Shown in pieces: positions 19,461 to 31,362 of a stretch of 64,000 nucleotides of DNA. Each line of letters starts with the position of its first letter. Positions within the stretch are counted from its first letter, which is position 1. The notes beneath the pieces are model-generated. The model saw only the letters and a program-made list of their open reading frames with translations. It was not told where the DNA came from and made no database searches. This DNA is from Cytobacillus firmus (GTDB lineage: Bacteria; Bacillota; Bacilli; Bacillales; Cytobacillaceae). The translations under genes were made by a program, and so were the position numbers. The stretch is from contig NZ_JAMBOJ010000029.1 of the NCBI RefSeq assembly GCF_023715565.1, positions 1 to 64,000 on the forward strand, written 5' to 3'.

Positions 19461-19541
19461 TCAAGAGCGGGCGCCTTAATGGGCGCCTCCGCTTTTCGTG
19501 TTGAGCAGCGGCGCCTTCAACCAAGACGCCCTCGCTTTTAC
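19461..19541 (+). repeat. repeat fragment, member 3, with two hairpins
   Basis: GGCGCC (19470-19475) pairs with GGCGCC (19482-19487), extended by AGCG/CGCT with a two-base bulge, then TTTT. The flanks AGCGGGCGCC and TCCGCTTTTC match the end of the 59-kb repeat, and ACCAAGACGCCCTCGCTTTT (about 19519-19538) matches ACCAAGGCGCTTGCGCTTTT at 9920. So an interspersed repeat appears to have entered a ribosomal protein operon. Confidence 0.6.
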
Positions 19542-19588
19542 TCGTGGGAGGTTATTCCGCTAAAACCACAATCAAGGAGGAAATAAAA

Positions 19589-20287
19589 ATGGCTAAAAAA
19601 AGTAAGAAGTACGCAGAAGCTGTGAAGCTTGTTGATTCTTCAAAAGCTTATCCGATTGCTGAAGCAATTGAACTTACGAAGAAAACTAATTTTGCAAAAT
19701 TTGATGCAACTGTTGAGGTAGCATTCCGCCTTGGAGTTGACCCTAAGAAAGCTGACCAGCAAATCCGTGGAGCAGTTGTTCTTCCAAACGGAACTGGTAA
19801 AACTCAGCGCGTTCTTGTATTCGCTAAAGGCGAAAAAGCGAAAGAAGCAGAAGCTGCTGGAGCAGATTTCGTAGGTGATTCTGAATACATCAACAAAATC
19901 AGCCAAGGCTGGTTCGACTTTGATGTAATCGTTGCTACACCTGACATGATGGGTGAAGTTGGTAAACTTGGCCGCGTATTAGGACCTAAAGGCTTAATGC
20001 CAAACCCTAAGACTGGCACAGTTACTTTTGACGTTCAAAAAGCAGTTAACGAAATCAAAGCAGGTAAAGTTGAATACCGTGTTGACAAAGCTGGTAACAT
20101 CCACGTGCCAATCGGTAAAGTATCTTTCGAAGACGAAAAGCTTGTTGAAAACTTCAACACTATTTTCGACACAATGATGAAAGTGAAGCCTGCTGCTGCT
20201 AAAGGAACTTACATGAAGAACGTTTCTGTTACTTCTACAATGGGACCTGGCGTTAAAGTAGATCCTTCATCTGTTGCAGTTAAATAA
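19589..20287 (+). CDS. rplA: 50S ribosomal protein L1
   Basis: L1 forms the mobile L1 stalk that helps eject E-site tRNA and in many bacteria represses its own mRNA. The 232-residue protein starts [16 protein letters not shown] and has [19 protein letters not shown], the family signature. ATG 19589 follows AAGGAGG; an upstream in-frame extension is not homologous. It is followed by a promoter and leader for rplJ. Confidence 0.97.
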   Translation: MAKKSKKYAEAVKLVDSSKAYPIAEAIELTKKTNFAKFDATVEVAFRLGVDPKKADQQIRGAVVLPNGTGKTQRVLVFAKGEKAKEAEAAGADFVGDSEYINKISQGWFDFDVIVATPDMMGEVGKLGRVLGPKGLMPNPKTGTVTFDVQKAVNEIKAGKVEYRVDKAGNIHVPIGKVSFEDEKLVENFNTIFDTMMKVKPAAAKGTYMKNVSVTSTMGPGVKVDPSSVAVK

Positions 20288-20293
20288 TAACAA

Positions 20294-20322
20294 TTGACAT
20301 TCTAAAATACATGCTGTAATAT
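20294..20322 (+). promoter_or_regulatory. promoter of rplJ-rplL
   Basis: TTGACA (20294-20299) and TAATAT (20317-20322) at 17 bases, or TGTAAT at 15 bases. It lies seven bases after rplA and upstream of the L10 leader. Confidence 0.6.
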
Positions 20323-20351
20323 GTATTTTGTTGTTAAAATATAATAACATT

Positions 20352-20468
20352 TGTGCCGTAGACAGCAGGTGCTTAATTGCTTAATTTCCTGCCGAGGTAT
20401 TACGATAGAATTGCTTTTTCTTGCTATTGTATACTTCCTCCATGTCTGCAAAGTCGTGGAGGTTTTTT
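20352..20468 (+). promoter_or_regulatory. L10 leader with attenuator
   Basis: The 5' leader of rplJ contains GCCGTAGACAGCAGG (from 20355) and CCTGCCGAGG (20389-20398), which pair to form the L10(L12)4-binding region of this known Firmicute leader. A terminator CCTCCA (20437-20442) / TGGAGG (20457-20462) plus T7 follows. Free L10 complex should favour termination and thus balance rplJ-rplL. Confidence 0.82.
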
Positions 20469-20511
20469 ATTGGACGGTATGAATGTAGAAAATTCTACAG
20501 GAGGTGTAAGG

Positions 20512-21012
20512 ATGAGCAGCGTTATCGAACAAAAGAAACAAATCGTAGACGAAATTGCTGATAAGCTTAAATCAAGTTTATCAACAGTTGTTGTTGACTA
20601 CCGTGGTCTTTCTGTTGCAGAAGTTACTGAACTTCGTAAACAGCTTCGTGAAGCTGGCGTGGAATTCAAAGTATACAAGAATTCAATGACTCGCCGTGCT
20701 GCTGAAGCTGCTGAACTTTCTGGTTTAAACGAGTCTTTAACTGGACCTAACGCAATCGCGTTCAGCACAGAAGATGTTGTTGCTCCAGCGAAAATCCTTA
20801 ATGATTTCGCGAAAAAGCATGAAGCACTTGAAATTAAAGCAGGTGTAATCGAAGGAAATATCGCTTCAGTAGAAGATGTCAAAGCTCTTGCTGAACTACC
20901 ATCACGCGAAGGCTTGCTTTCTATGCTACTCAGCGTACTTCAAGCACCTATCCGCAATCTTGCTCTTGCTGCAAAAGCTGTTGCAGATCAAAAAGAAGAA
21001 CAAGGCGCGTAA
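20512..21012 (+). CDS. rplJ: 50S ribosomal protein L10
   Basis: L10 anchors L7/L12 dimers to the ribosome. The 166-residue protein starts [19 protein letters not shown] and has [24 protein letters not shown], with the C-terminal helix (about 135-166) that binds L12. ATG 20512 follows AGGAGGTG; in-frame codons further upstream fall in the leader terminator. It is expressed with rplL below the L10 leader. Confidence 0.97.
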   Translation: MSSVIEQKKQIVDEIADKLKSSLSTVVVDYRGLSVAEVTELRKQLREAGVEFKVYKNSMTRRAAEAAELSGLNESLTGPNAIAFSTEDVVAPAKILNDFAKKHEALEIKAGVIEGNIASVEDVKALAELPSREGLLSMLLSVLQAPIRNLALAAKAVADQKEEQGA

Positions 21013-21069
21013 GTTAATTTTAGCGTTAAACTAATAGATTCAAACCAAAAATAAGGAGGAAACATAATC

Positions 21070-21435
21070 ATGACTAAAGAACAAATCATTGAAGCAGTTA
21101 AATCTATGACTGTTTTAGAACTAAACGACTTAGTAAAAGCTATCGAAGAAGAATTTGGTGTAACTGCTGCTGCTCCTGTAGCAATGATGGGCGGAGCTGC
21201 TGCTGGTGGCGCTGCTGAAGAGCAAACTGAATTTGAAGTTGTTCTTACTTCTGCAGGCGACCAAAAAATCAAAGTTATCAAAGTGGTACGTGAAATCACA
21301 GGTCTTGGACTTAAAGAAGCGAAAGAACTTGTTGACAACACTCCAAAAGCTCTTAAAGAAGGCGTTTCTAAAGAAGAAGCTGAAGAAGTTAAAGCTAAGC
21401 TTGAAGAAGTTGGAGCTGGCGTTGAAGTTAAGTAA
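21070..21435 (+). CDS. rplL: 50S ribosomal protein L7/L12
   Basis: L7/L12 forms the flexible stalk that recruits translation factor GTPases. The 121-residue acidic protein has an N-terminal dimerisation helix, an alanine/glycine hinge ([19 protein letters not shown] near 36-54), and the C-terminal factor-binding domain with [23 protein letters not shown] 21070 follows AAGGAGG. A terminator closes the rplJ-rplL unit. Confidence 0.97.
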   Translation: MTKEQIIEAVKSMTVLELNDLVKAIEEEFGVTAAAPVAMMGGAAAGGAAEEQTEFEVVLTSAGDQKIKVIKVVREITGLGLKEAKELVDNTPKALKEGVSKEEAEEVKAKLEEVGAGVEVK

Positions 21436-21447
21436 TAGCCTTTATGA

Positions 21448-21475
21448 AAAGTCCGCTGCTTAAGCGGGCTTTTTG
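21448..21475 (+). terminator. terminator after rplL
   Basis: AGTCCGCT (21450-21457) pairs with AGCGGGCT (21463-21470) with one G-U, then TTTTG. Confidence 0.85.
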
Positions 21476-21509
21476 TTTTGGGGTCGAAATTACATTATTC
21501 TTTAACTTT

Positions 21510-21538
21510 TTGCTTTTTAGTGGGCAATCTTATATAAT
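21510..21538 (+). promoter_or_regulatory. candidate promoter of rsmC
   Basis: TTGCTT (21510-21515), 17 bases and TATAAT (21533-21538). The -10 is perfect and the -35 weak. Confidence 0.55.
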
Positions 21539-21605
21539 TCCTTCGAACCCATATAATTAGTGATTCTCCTTTTATCTTCTTATATATTCTCCTGGAGGTG
21601 ATTTC

Positions 21606-22208
21606 ATGTCTGAACACTACTATTCCAAAACACAGCAAGTTGATAGCAGCCCTAAAACCTGGAGCTATACTTTAAAGGAGTTCCCTTTCCGTTTTAAAAC
21701 AGACAATGGTGTTTTTTCTAAGGGTGAAGTGGATTTTGGATCTAAGTTATTGATCGAAACATTTGAACAGCCGGAAGTGGATGGGAATATTCTCGATGTC
21801 GGCTGCGGATATGGGCCTATCGGGCTGACTGCTGCAAAGCTTATGCCGGAACGGACAGTCCATATGGTTGATGTAAATGAGAGGGCACTTGGCCTGGCGA
21901 AGGAAAATGCAGAATTGAATGGCATTAAAAATGTTCAAATCTATGAAAGTGACCGCCTTGAAAGTACGAAAGGCAATAAGTTTGCGGCTATCCTGACAAA
22001 CCCGCCAATCCGCGCCGGGAAGAAGATAGTACATGATATTTTTGAACAAAGCTTCGAGGCTCTGATATCGGGCGGAGAGCTATGGGTTGTCATCCAGAAA
22101 AAGCAGGGTGCACCATCTGCGATCGATAAACTGACAGAGTTATTCGGTGAAGTGGAGACAGCAGAAAAGAAAAAAGGCTATTTAATATTAAGAGCAAAAA
22201 AAGATTGA
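21606..22208 (+). CDS. rsmC: class I methyltransferase, RsmC-like (YbxB)
   Basis: The 200-residue protein is a SAM-dependent methyltransferase with motif I ILDVGCGYGPIGLTAAKL, MVDVNERALGLAKENAELN for the ribose, and NPPIRAG, the catalytic NPPF-type motif seen in rRNA/tRNA base N-methyltransferases. In E. coli RsmC methylates G1207 of 16S rRNA; the bacillar protein is shorter and lacks the N-terminal duplicate domain, so the substrate is inferred. ATG 21606 follows GGAGGTG. Its position between rplL and rpoB is conserved. Confidence 0.88.
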   Translation: MSEHYYSKTQQVDSSPKTWSYTLKEFPFRFKTDNGVFSKGEVDFGSKLLIETFEQPEVDGNILDVGCGYGPIGLTAAKLMPERTVHMVDVNERALGLAKENAELNGIKNVQIYESDRLESTKGNKFAAILTNPPIRAGKKIVHDIFEQSFEALISGGELWVVIQKKQGAPSAIDKLTELFGEVETAEKKKGYLILRAKKD

Positions 22209-22583
22209 CTTGACTTTTTTGCTATGATAGTATTGTAAAATGCCAACATATTATATTCCTATTTATAACTAAATTTATCTAATAGTTGTATAAAATTGGT
22301 TTTAATGGGAAAGCTAACAAAATAATAGTCGTATTGTGAAAATGTGGTTTTTGAAGTGAAAACCCTTTTTCTTTTTGTCTTATAAGAATGGAAGCTTGGC
22401 TTATCTCCCTGTGCCTTTTTTGGGGAGAAGCCCGGTTTCTGGGCCAGTTATACTGGCTGGCTTCGTGCGCCATCGGTCCAGTCGCTAATACCTGAACCGA
22501 TAGGCAGGCGCTCATCGCTTTTCTTATAGGATGATATAAATTGCTATTAGCAACAATAACGCTTGATTTGAGGGGTGAATCAG
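22205..22583 (+). promoter_or_regulatory. rpoB leader with three hairpins
   Basis: Promoter-like TTGACT copies (22205, 22210) and -10-like TATGAT (22223) or TAAAAT (22236) open this 366-base gap, though spacings are imperfect. Three successive stems follow: 22398-22432 (GGCTT..CTCCC with GGGGAGAAGCC), GCCAG/CTGGC 22443-22457, and 22467-22511 where GCGCC/GGCGC and ATCGGT/ACCGAT stack. No gene is present. The compact folding suggests a structured leader controlling rpoB-rpoC. Confidence 0.55.
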
Positions 22584-25500
22584 TTGACAGGTCAACTAGT
22601 TCAGTATGGACGACACCGCCAACGTAGAAGTTACGCACGAATCAGTGAAGTTTTAGAATTACCAAATCTAATCGAAATCCAAACCTCTTCTTATCAATGG
22701 TTTCTTGATGAGGGTTTACGAGAAATGTTCCATGATATTTCTCCGATTGAAGACTTTACTGGTAATTTGTCGCTTGAATTTATTGATTACAGCCTTGGCG
22801 AACCAAAATATTCCGTTGAGGAATCGAAAGAACGAGATGTTACATATTCTGCACCTTTACGTGTGAAAGTGCGTCTTGTAAACAAAGAAACAGGCGAAGT
22901 TAAAGACCAGGATGTCTTTATGGGTGACTTCCCGCTTATGACAGAGACAGGTACGTTCGTTATTAATGGAGCGGAACGTGTCATCGTATCCCAGTTAGTG
23001 CGTTCTCCGAGCGTATACTTCAGTGGAAAGCTTGATAAAAACGGGAAAAAAGGCTATTCAGCAACCGTAATCCCGAACCGCGGCGCATGGCTTGAGTATG
23101 AAACAGATGCCAAAGACGTCGTATACGTCAGAATAGATCGTACTCGGAAACTGCCCGTTACGGTTCTTTTGCGTGCACTTGGGTTCGGCTCTGATCAAGA
23201 GATCATTGATTTGATTGGAGACAACGAGTACATTCGCAACACGCTTGAAAAAGACAATACGGAAAGCACAGATAAAGCGCTCCTTGAAATTTATGAGCGC
23301 CTTCGTCCGGGCGAACCGCCAACGGTCGAAAATGCGAAAAGCCTGCTTGTCTCAAGATTCTTTGATCCAAAGCGTTATGACCTTGCGAACGTTGGACGCT
23401 ATAAGATCAATAAGAAACTTCATATTAAAAACCGCCTGTTTGGCCAAAAACTGGCTGAAACGCTTGTGGATCCAGAAACTGGCGAAATTATTGCGGAAAA
23501 AGGCGTTACACTTGACCGCCGTACATTAGACCGCATTATTCCTAACCTTGAGAAGGATATCGGCTTCAAAACGGTAAGCCTATTAGGTGGAGTAGTAGAT
23601 GATGAAGTATTGCTTCAGTCTATTAAGATTTACGCGCCTAATGAAGATGGCGAAAAAGTCATCAATGTGATTGGCAATGCCTATGTGGAAGAAGCAGTGA
23701 AAAACATTGCGCCTTCTGACATCATTGCATCTATCAGTTATTTCTTTAACCTTCTGCATTCTGTAGGAGATACAGATGATATTGATCATCTTGGAAACAG
23801 ACGTCTTCGTTCAGTCGGAGAACTATTGCAGAACCAGTTCCGCATCGGTTTATCCCGTATGGAGCGTGTGGTCCGCGAGAGAATGTCCATCCAGGATACA
23901 AATACGATTACACCTCAGCAGCTGATTAATATCCGCCCTGTTATTGCGTCAATTAAAGAGTTCTTTGGAAGCTCTCAGTTGTCCCAGTTTATGGACCAGA
24001 CGAATCCGCTTGCTGAACTTACGCATAAGCGCCGTCTTTCTGCGTTAGGGCCGGGTGGTCTGACGCGTGAACGTGCCGGCTTCGAAGTCCGTGATGTTCA
24101 CTACTCTCACTATGGCCGTATGTGTCCGATTGAAACGCCTGAGGGACCAAACATCGGTTTGATTAACTCATTATCTTCCTTTGCGAAGGTGAACCGCTTC
24201 GGCTTTATTGAAACACCATATCGCCGAATCGACCCTGAGACCGGAAAAGTTACAGCCCGTATTGACTATCTGACAGCCGATGAAGAGGATAACTATGTAG
24301 TGGCCCAGGCGAATGCACTTCTTGGTGATGATGGTTCATTCCTAGACGAAGAAGTAGTTGCCCGTTTCAAAGGTGAGAACACAGTTGTCAAACGCGACCG
24401 TGTTGACTACATGGATGTATCGCCAAAACAGGTAGTATCTGCTGCTACAGCATGTATTCCATTCCTTGAAAACGATGACTCCAACCGTGCCCTGATGGGA
24501 GCGAACATGCAGCGTCAGGCAGTGCCATTGATGCAGCCGGAAGCGCCAAGAGTGGGAACTGGTATGGAATATGTATCAGGTAAGGACTCAGGTGCTGCAG
24601 TCATCTGTAAACATGAGGGAATTGTTGAGCATGTAGAAGCCCGTGAAGTTTGGGTTCGCCGCATTCAAAACGTGGATGGCCAGGAAGTTAAAGGCGATCT
24701 TGATAAATACAGAATGCTTAAATTCATCCGTTCCAACCAGGGAACCTGCTATAACCAGCGTCCAATTGTCGCTGTTGGCAACCGTGTAACAAAGGGAGAA
24801 ATCCTTGCTGACGGTCCTTCTATGGAACTTGGTGAATTAGCTCTTGGACGCAACGTTCTTGTAGCATTCATGACATGGGATGGCTATAACTACGAGGATG
24901 CGATCATCATGAGTGAGCGCCTTGTAAAAGATGATGTTTATACATCCATCCATATTGAAGAATATGAATCAGAATCACGCGATACAAAGCTTGGACCTGA
25001 AGAGATCACAAGAGATATCCCTAACGTCGGGGAAGATGCACTGCGCAACCTGGACGAACGCGGAATTATCCGTACAGGTGCGGAAGTAAAAGATGGCGAT
25101 CTTCTGGTTGGTAAAGTAACTCCTAAAGGGGTAACGGAACTGACAGCTGAAGAAAGGCTATTGCACGCAATCTTTGGTGAAAAAGCCCGTGAAGTCCGTG
25201 ATACATCCCTTCGTGTGCCACATGGCGGCGGCGGTATTGTACTTGATGTTAAAGTATTTAACAGAGAAGACGGAGACGAGCTTCCTCCAGGTGTTAACCA
25301 GCTTGTACGCGTATATATCGTTCAGAAGCGTAAAATCTCTGAAGGTGACAAGATGGCCGGACGTCACGGTAACAAAGGTGTTATCTCCCGTATTTTACCG
25401 GAGGAAGATATGCCTTACCTGCCGGATGGCACTCCAGTAGACATCATGTTAAACCCTCTTGGGGTTCCATCACGTATGAACATCGGACAGGTGCTTGAGC

Positions 25501-26138
25501 TTCACCTTGGTATGGCTGCCAGAGCTCTTGGCATCCATGTTGCATCTCCTGTATTCGATGGTGCACGTGAGGAAGATGTTTGGTCAACGATCGAAGAAGC
25601 AGGCATGGCGCGTGATGCGAAGACTGTCCTTTATGATGGACGTTCAGGCGAGCCGTTCGACAACCGTGTATCTGTTGGTGTCATGTATATGATCAAACTG
25701 GCACACATGGTTGACGATAAGCTTCATGCCCGTTCAACAGGACCTTACTCTCTTGTTACGCAGCAGCCATTGGGCGGTAAAGCTCAGTTCGGCGGACAGC
25801 GTTTCGGTGAGATGGAGGTTTGGGCACTTGAAGCATATGGTGCTGCTTATACACTTCAAGAAATCTTAACAGTTAAGTCCGATGACGTGGTTGGACGTGT
25901 TAAGACTTATGAATCAATCGTCAAAGGCGAGAATGTTCCTGAACCAGGTGTACCGGAATCATTCAAGGTACTGATCAAAGAACTTCAAAGTTTAGGTATG
26001 GATGTTAAGATCCTATCCGGCGATGAAGAAGAAATTGAAATGCGCGACATGGAAGATGAAGATGAAGTTCAGCAGGCTGAATCATTGACAATCGCTCCGG
26101 AAACGCAAAACGAAGAGCAAGCAGTTACGAAAGAATAA
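22584..26138 (+). CDS. rpoB: RNA polymerase beta subunit
   Basis: RpoB forms one claw of the transcription enzyme. The 1184-residue protein has the full set of conserved blocks, including the rifampicin pocket [19 protein letters not shown] and [14 protein letters not shown], which shows the common sensitive-type residues, and [13 protein letters not shown] near the active centre. The last residues are acidic and variable. I use TTG 22584, as in B. subtilis, because GAGGGGTGA is correctly spaced; the in-frame GTG at 22575 overlaps that Shine-Dalgarno. It is followed by rpoC. Confidence 0.98.
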   Translation: MTGQLVQYGRHRQRRSYARISEVLELPNLIEIQTSSYQWFLDEGLREMFHDISPIEDFTGNLSLEFIDYSLGEPKYSVEESKERDVTYSAPLRVKVRLVNKETGEVKDQDVFMGDFPLMTETGTFVINGAERVIVSQLVRSPSVYFSGKLDKNGKKGYSATVIPNRGAWLEYETDAKDVVYVRIDRTRKLPVTVLLRALGFGSDQEIIDLIGDNEYIRNTLEKDNTESTDKALLEIYERLRPGEPPTVENAKSLLVSRFFDPKRYDLANVGRYKINKKLHIKNRLFGQKLAETLVDPETGEIIAEKGVTLDRRTLDRIIPNLEKDIGFKTVSLLGGVVDDEVLLQSIKIYAPNEDGEKVINVIGNAYVEEAVKNIAPSDIIASISYFFNLLHSVGDTDDIDHLGNRRLRSVGELLQNQFRIGLSRMERVVRERMSIQDTNTITPQQLINIRPVIASIKEFFGSSQLSQFMDQTNPLAELTHKRRLSALGPGGLTRERAGFEVRDVHYSHYGRMCPIETPEGPNIGLINSLSSFAKVNRFGFIETPYRRIDPETGKVTARIDYLTADEEDNYVVAQANALLGDDGSFLDEEVVARFKGENTVVKRDRVDYMDVSPKQVVSAATACIPFLENDDSNRALMGANMQRQAVPLMQPEAPRVGTGMEYVSGKDSGAAVICKHEGIVEHVEAREVWVRRIQNVDGQEVKGDLDKYRMLKFIRSNQGTCYNQRPIVAVGNRVTKGEILADGPSMELGELALGRNVLVAFMTWDGYNYEDAIIMSERLVKDDVYTSIHIEEYESESRDTKLGPEEITRDIPNVGEDALRNLDERGIIRTGAEVKDGDLLVGKVTPKGVTELTAEERLLHAIFGEKAREVRDTSLRVPHGGGGIVLDVKVFNREDGDELPPGVNQLVRVYIVQKRKISEGDKMAGRHGNKGVISRILPEEDMPYLPDGTPVDIMLNPLGVPSRMNIGQVLELHLGMAARALGIHVASPVFDGAREEDVWSTIEEAGMARDAKTVLYDGRSGEPFDNRVSVGVMYMIKLAHMVDDKLHARSTGPYSLVTQQPLGGKAQFGGQRFGEMEVWALEAYGAAYTLQEILTVKSDDVVGRVKTYESIVKGENVPEPGVPESFKVLIKELQSLGMDVKILSGDEEEIEMRDMEDEDEVQQAESLTIAPETQNEEQAVTKE

Positions 26139-26156
26139 TTTAATATAAATTCCTTC

Positions 26157-26198
26157 ATCCCTTGGCGCTCCGCCATCATGGCGGATGCCGCTGGGGAT
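26157..26198 (+). other. hairpin between rpoB and rpoC
   Basis: TCCGCC (26169-26174) / GGCGGA (26180-26185) is extended by outer pairing ATCCC (26157-26161) / GGGAT (26194-26198). There is no T tract, so processing or translational insulation is more likely than termination. Confidence 0.5.
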
Positions 26199-26267
26199 AT
26201 TATTGGCACTTTGCTGCTGTTTGAGCAATAAGGGTAAAACCCGGAGATCAAAAGGGAGGTAGGCCCC

Positions 26268-29200
26268 TTGCTAGATGTAAACAATTTCGAGTATATGAAA
26301 ATAGGTCTTGCTTCACCGGATAAGATACGTTCTTGGTCACATGGTGAAGTTAAGAAGCCTGAAACGATCAACTATCGTACATTAAAACCAGAAAAAGACG
26401 GTTTATTCTGCGAGCGCATTTTCGGACCGACAAAAGACTGGGAATGTCACTGTGGAAAGTATAAGCGTGTTCGATACAAAGGCGTGGTCTGTGACCGATG
26501 CGGCGTTGAAGTAACACGTGCAAAAGTTCGCCGTGAAAGAATGGGCCATATTGAACTTGCAGCCCCTGTATCCCACATTTGGTATTTCAAGGGCATTCCA
26601 AGCCGTATGGGTCTCGTGCTGGACATGTCTCCGCGTGCACTTGAGGAAGTTATTTACTTCGCTTCTTATGTTGTAACGGATCCTGGCGATACGGCTCTTG
26701 AGAAGAAGCAACTGCTTTCTGAAAAAGAGTACCGTGCATACCGTGAAAAATACGGAAACAAGTTCCAGGCATCCATGGGTGCTGAATCCATTAAAAAGCT
26801 TCTTTCTGACATAGATCTCAACAAAGAAGTAGATACCCTTAAAGAGGAACTGAAAACTGCCCAGGGTCAGCGACGCACTCGTGCAATCAAGCGCCTGGAA
26901 GTACTTGAAGCTTTCCGTGGTTCCGGGAATGAACCGTCCTGGATGATCTTAGACGTTCTTCCGGTTATTCCTCCGGAGCTTCGTCCGATGGTACAGCTGG
27001 ATGGTGGACGTTTTGCTACTTCCGACCTGAATGACCTGTACCGCCGTGTAATTAACCGCAACAACCGTTTGAAGCGTTTATTGGACCTTGGTGCTCCAAG
27101 CATTATTGTTCAAAATGAAAAACGCATGCTTCAGGAAGCGGTAGATGCGCTAATTGATAACGGCCGCCGCGGAAGACCGGTAACTGGACCAGGAAACCGT
27201 CCGTTAAAATCCCTATCGCATATGCTTAAAGGGAAACAAGGGCGTTTCCGCCAGAACTTGCTTGGTAAGCGTGTTGACTATTCCGGACGTTCGGTTATCG
27301 TCGTAGGACCAAACTTAAAAATGTACCAGTGTGGACTTCCGAAAGAAATGGCATTGGAATTATTCAAGCCGTTCGTTATGAAAGAATTGGTGGAGAAGGG
27401 CTTAGCCCACAACATCAAATCTGCAAAGCGCAAAATAGAAAGAGTACAGCCGGAAGTTTGGGATGTTCTTGAAAGTGTTATTAAAGAGCACCCTGTATTG
27501 CTTAACCGTGCCCCGACTCTTCACAGACTCGGCATTCAGGCATTTGAACCGACATTAGTTGAAGGGCGCGCTATTCGTCTTCACCCGCTTGTATGTACTG
27601 CTTACAACGCAGACTTTGACGGTGACCAAATGGCTGTTCACGTGCCGCTTTCATCTGAAGCACAGGCAGAAGCACGCTTGCTGATGCTGGCAGCACAGAA
27701 CATTCTGAATCCAAAAGACGGTAAGCCAGTTGTTACTCCTTCTCAGGATATGGTACTGGGTAACTATTACCTGACACTGGAAAGAGCTGGCGCCGTTGGC
27801 GAAGGTATGATTTTTAAAGATACAAGCGAAGCTCTGCTTGCTTATCAAAATGGATATGTTCACTTGCATACTAGAGTAGCTGTCCATGCTGGATCCTTAA
27901 ATAATCAGACTTTCACTGAAGAACAAAACAAGAAGCTTTTATTAACTACGGTTGGTAAACTTATATTCAACGAAATTCTGCCTGAAACATTCCCTTACAT
28001 TAACGAGCCTACAAAAGAAAACCTTGAGATTGAAACTCCTGTGAAATATTTTGTAGAGCCTGCTACTGATGTAGCTGCCGTTATCAAGGAAATGCCTCTG
28101 GTAGATCCGTTTAAGAAGAAAATCCTTGGAAACATCATTGCGGAAGTCTTTAAACGTTTCAAAATTACGGAAACGTCTAAAATGCTTGATCGCATGAAGA
28201 ACCTAGGATTCAGGCACTCCACAAAAGCTGGTATTACAGTCGGTGTTGCTGACATCGTAGTATTAAGGGAGAAGCAGGAAATTATCCAGGAAGCACAGAG
28301 CAAGGTTGATAATGTAATGAAACAGTTCAGACGCGGTCTTATTACCGAAGACGAGCGTTATGATCGTGTTATTTCAATCTGGAGTGCAGCGAAAGATAAT
28401 ATCCAGGCAAAACTAATGAAGTCATTGGATAAATCCAACCCAATCTTCATGATGAGTGACTCCGGTGCCCGTGGTAACGCGTCCAACTTCACTCAGTTAG
28501 CCGGTATGCGCGGACTGATGGCCAACCCGGCTGGACGTATTATTGAATTACCGATCAAATCAAGTTTCCGTGAAGGTTTAACAGTACTCGAGTACTTTAT
28601 TTCCACACACGGTGCCCGTAAAGGTCTTGCCGATACGGCTCTTAAAACAGCTGACTCAGGTTACCTGACTCGCCGCCTTGTTGATGTTGCGCAGGATGTC
28701 ATCGTTCGTGACGACGATTGCGGAACTGACCGCGGCTTGCTTATCGCGTCTCTTAAGGATGGCACTGAAGTTATTGAAGCGCTTGAAGAGCGTCTGATTG
28801 GCCGATATGCAAGAAGAAATATCAAACATCCTGAGACAAATGAAGTGATCGTGCCTGAAAATGGATTGATCACTGAAGATTGTGCAGTCGAAATTGTTTC
28901 AGCTGGCATTGAAAAGGTATGGATCCGTTCAGCATTCACTTGTAACACCCGCCATGGTGTATGTAAGAAGTGCTACGGCCGCAACTTAGCTACCGGTCAA
29001 GAGGTTGAAGTTGGTGAAGCAGTAGGTATTATCGCTGCCCAATCCATCGGTGAACCAGGTACTCAGTTAACAATGCGTACCTTCCATACCGGTGGTGTAG
29101 CAGGAGACGATATCACTCAAGGTTTACCGCGTATCCAGGAAATTTTCGAAGCGCGTAACCCTAAAGGTCAGGCAGTTATTTCAGAGATCGATGGTGTTGT

Positions 29201-29867
29201 AGTCGGCTTAAATGAAGGCCGCGATCGCCAACAGGAAATTGTTGTACAGGGTGAAGTTGAGTCCAAGACTTACACAGCACCTTACACAGCCCGTTTAAAA
29301 GTAGCTGTGAACGACGAAGTAGTGCGTGGTCAGGAACTGACTGAAGGTTCCATTGACCCTAAAGAGTTAATTAAAGTGAGAGATGTAACAGCTGTTCAGG
29401 AATACTTGCTGCGTGAAGTTCAAAAGGTATACCGCATGCAGGGTGTTGAAATCGGCGATAAGCATATCGAAGTAATGGTTCGCCAGATGCTTCGCAAAGT
29501 GCGTGTAATTGATGCGGCAGAAACAGATGTGCTTCCAGGTACACTGCTTGATATCCATCAATTTACAGATGCCAATGAAAAAGCCATTCTTGCTGGTAAA
29601 ATGCCTGCAACAGGACGTCCGGTTCTGCTGGGTATCACAAAAGCATCTCTTGAAACAGATTCGTTCTTATCAGCAGCATCCTTCCAGGAGACAACAAGAG
29701 TTCTTACCGATGCAGCGATCAAAGGCAAGCGCGATGAGCTTCTTGGCCTGAAAGAAAATGTAATTATTGGTAAGCTTGTCCCTGCTGGAACAGGCATGCA
29801 GCGATACAGAAGAGCAGAGCCTTATACAAACGAGGAAGCTGCAGAAGATACTGTTACTGTAGAATAA
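26268..29867 (+). CDS. rpoC: RNA polymerase beta' subunit
   Basis: RpoC carries the catalytic magnesium site [12 protein letters not shown] and the zinc-binding cysteines CHCGKYKR...CDRCGVE near residues 60-78, with a second zinc cluster CGTDRG...[13 protein letters not shown]. The 1199-residue length equals B. subtilis. Bridge and trigger helix segments ([32 protein letters not shown]) are intact. TTG 26268 follows GGGAGG, and homologues also begin [10 protein letters not shown] terminator follows, closing rpoB-rpoC. Confidence 0.98.
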   Translation: MLDVNNFEYMKIGLASPDKIRSWSHGEVKKPETINYRTLKPEKDGLFCERIFGPTKDWECHCGKYKRVRYKGVVCDRCGVEVTRAKVRRERMGHIELAAPVSHIWYFKGIPSRMGLVLDMSPRALEEVIYFASYVVTDPGDTALEKKQLLSEKEYRAYREKYGNKFQASMGAESIKKLLSDIDLNKEVDTLKEELKTAQGQRRTRAIKRLEVLEAFRGSGNEPSWMILDVLPVIPPELRPMVQLDGGRFATSDLNDLYRRVINRNNRLKRLLDLGAPSIIVQNEKRMLQEAVDALIDNGRRGRPVTGPGNRPLKSLSHMLKGKQGRFRQNLLGKRVDYSGRSVIVVGPNLKMYQCGLPKEMALELFKPFVMKELVEKGLAHNIKSAKRKIERVQPEVWDVLESVIKEHPVLLNRAPTLHRLGIQAFEPTLVEGRAIRLHPLVCTAYNADFDGDQMAVHVPLSSEAQAEARLLMLAAQNILNPKDGKPVVTPSQDMVLGNYYLTLERAGAVGEGMIFKDTSEALLAYQNGYVHLHTRVAVHAGSLNNQTFTEEQNKKLLLTTVGKLIFNEILPETFPYINEPTKENLEIETPVKYFVEPATDVAAVIKEMPLVDPFKKKILGNIIAEVFKRFKITETSKMLDRMKNLGFRHSTKAGITVGVADIVVLREKQEIIQEAQSKVDNVMKQFRRGLITEDERYDRVISIWSAAKDNIQAKLMKSLDKSNPIFMMSDSGARGNASNFTQLAGMRGLMANPAGRIIELPIKSSFREGLTVLEYFISTHGARKGLADTALKTADSGYLTRRLVDVAQDVIVRDDDCGTDRGLLIASLKDGTEVIEALEERLIGRYARRNIKHPETNEVIVPENGLITEDCAVEIVSAGIEKVWIRSAFTCNTRHGVCKKCYGRNLATGQEVEVGEAVGIIAAQSIGEPGTQLTMRTFHTGGVAGDDITQGLPRIQEIFEARNPKGQAVISEIDGVVVGLNEGRDRQQEIVVQGEVESKTYTAPYTARLKVAVNDEVVRGQELTEGSIDPKELIKVRDVTAVQEYLLREVQKVYRMQGVEIGDKHIEVMVRQMLRKVRVIDAAETDVLPGTLLDIHQFTDANEKAILAGKMPATGRPVLLGITKASLETDSFLSAASFQETTRVLTDAAIKGKRDELLGLKENVIIGKLVPAGTGMQRYRRAEPYTNEEAAEDTVTVE

Positions 29868-29876
29868 TTTAATCAT

Positions 29877-29914
29877 TGCGGTGCTTGCTTATTTGAAAGC
29901 AAGTGCCGCATTTT
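29877..29914 (+). terminator. terminator after rpoC
   Basis: A 13-bp stem 29877-29889 / 29898-29910 (TGCGGTGCTTGCT with AGCAAGTGCCGCA, two G-U) leads to TTTTA. Confidence 0.88.
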
Positions 29915-29949
29915 ATAGTGAATAAACGAAATAAAAATCATTTTGCTTA

Positions 29950-29978
29950 TTGACATTGATATATGAAGGTGTTACTAT
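29950..29978 (+). promoter_or_regulatory. promoter of the str operon
   Basis: TTGACA (29950-29955), 17 bases, TACTAT (29973-29978), upstream of ybxF. Confidence 0.7.
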
Positions 29979-30023
29979 TGCAAAGGTGCTCCTATTCACC
30001 GGATACTTTGGAGGATGTCGTAA

Positions 30024-30272
30024 ATGTCTTATGATAAAGTATTGCAGGCAAAAAGTATTATTGTAGGAACAAAGCAAACAGTCAAAGCTCTTAAACTGGG
30101 AACAATCGATGAAGTCGTAGTAGCCAGTGATGCTGATCCTAGAGTTACAGCAAAAGTGGTTAGTACAGCAACTGAAATGAACGTTCCGATTGTGTATGTC
30201 AATTCGATGAAAAAACTCGGAAAGGCATGTGGAATCGAAGTTGGGGCAGCAGCTGTTGCCATATCTATTTAA
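30024..30272 (+). CDS. ybxF: L7Ae-family kink-turn RNA-binding protein YbxF
   Basis: The 82-residue protein belongs to the L7Ae/L30e family; B. subtilis YbxF binds kink-turn RNAs. It begins [24 protein letters not shown] and has [11 protein letters not shown] and [27 protein letters not shown], the RNA-contact loop. ATG 30024 follows TGGAGG. It is first in the rpsL-rpsG-fusA-tuf unit, but its cellular role is still not well defined. Confidence 0.93.
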   Translation: MSYDKVLQAKSIIVGTKQTVKALKLGTIDEVVVASDADPRVTAKVVSTATEMNVPIVYVNSMKKLGKACGIEVGAAAVAISI

Positions 30273-30375
30273 AAACTGTTTTTGTAGATTGGTATCTGCA
30301 AGAACTTTGTTTTTGTAACAAAATGAACCACCTGGATGTGTGGGCTTAAACAAATTCGAAGGGAGGAAAAATCAA

Positions 30376-30798
30376 ATGCCTACTATTAATCAATTAGTGC
30401 GCAAGCCTCGTCAAACTAAGTCTGAGAAGTCAAATTCACCTGCTCTTAACAAAGGCTACAACAGCTTCAAAAAAGCTCAAACAAATGTAGCTTCACCTCA
30501 AAAGCGTGGTGTTTGTACTCGTGTTGGTACAATGACTCCAAAGAAACCGAACTCTGCATTACGTAAATATGCTCGTGTTCGTTTAACAAATGGTATCGAG
30601 GTTAATGCTTACATCCCTGGTATCGGGCACAACCTTCAAGAGCACAGTGTTGTTCTTATCCGTGGAGGACGTGTAAAAGACTTACCGGGTGTGCGTTATC
30701 ACATCGTGCGCGGCGCTTTAGATACTGCTGGTGTTAACAACCGTATGCAAGGCCGTTCTAAATACGGTGCTAAGCGTCCAAAAGCAGCAAAAAAATAA
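30376..30798 (+). CDS. rpsL: 30S ribosomal protein S12
   Basis: S12 contributes to decoding accuracy at the A site. The 140-residue protein starts [12 protein letters not shown] and contains [11 protein letters not shown] and [14 protein letters not shown], including the lysines whose change gives streptomycin resistance; they are wild type here. ATG 30376 follows GGGAGG. An upstream in-frame start lacks a Shine-Dalgarno and homology. Confidence 0.97.
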   Translation: MPTINQLVRKPRQTKSEKSNSPALNKGYNSFKKAQTNVASPQKRGVCTRVGTMTPKKPNSALRKYARVRLTNGIEVNAYIPGIGHNLQEHSVVLIRGGRVKDLPGVRYHIVRGALDTAGVNNRMQGRSKYGAKRPKAAKK

Positions 30799-30825
30799 TT
30801 CTATTTAATAGACAACCATCTTTGA

Positions 30826-31311
<486 letters not shown>

Positions 31312-31362
31312 GATATACTGCATAATTAAAATAACACTCATACTAGGAAGGAGAAAGACCCA

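Noticed and set aside
22279-22638. 119-codon minus-strand frame in the rpoB leader
   Set aside because: It extends into rpoB, lacks a Shine-Dalgarno, and covers folded leader sequence.
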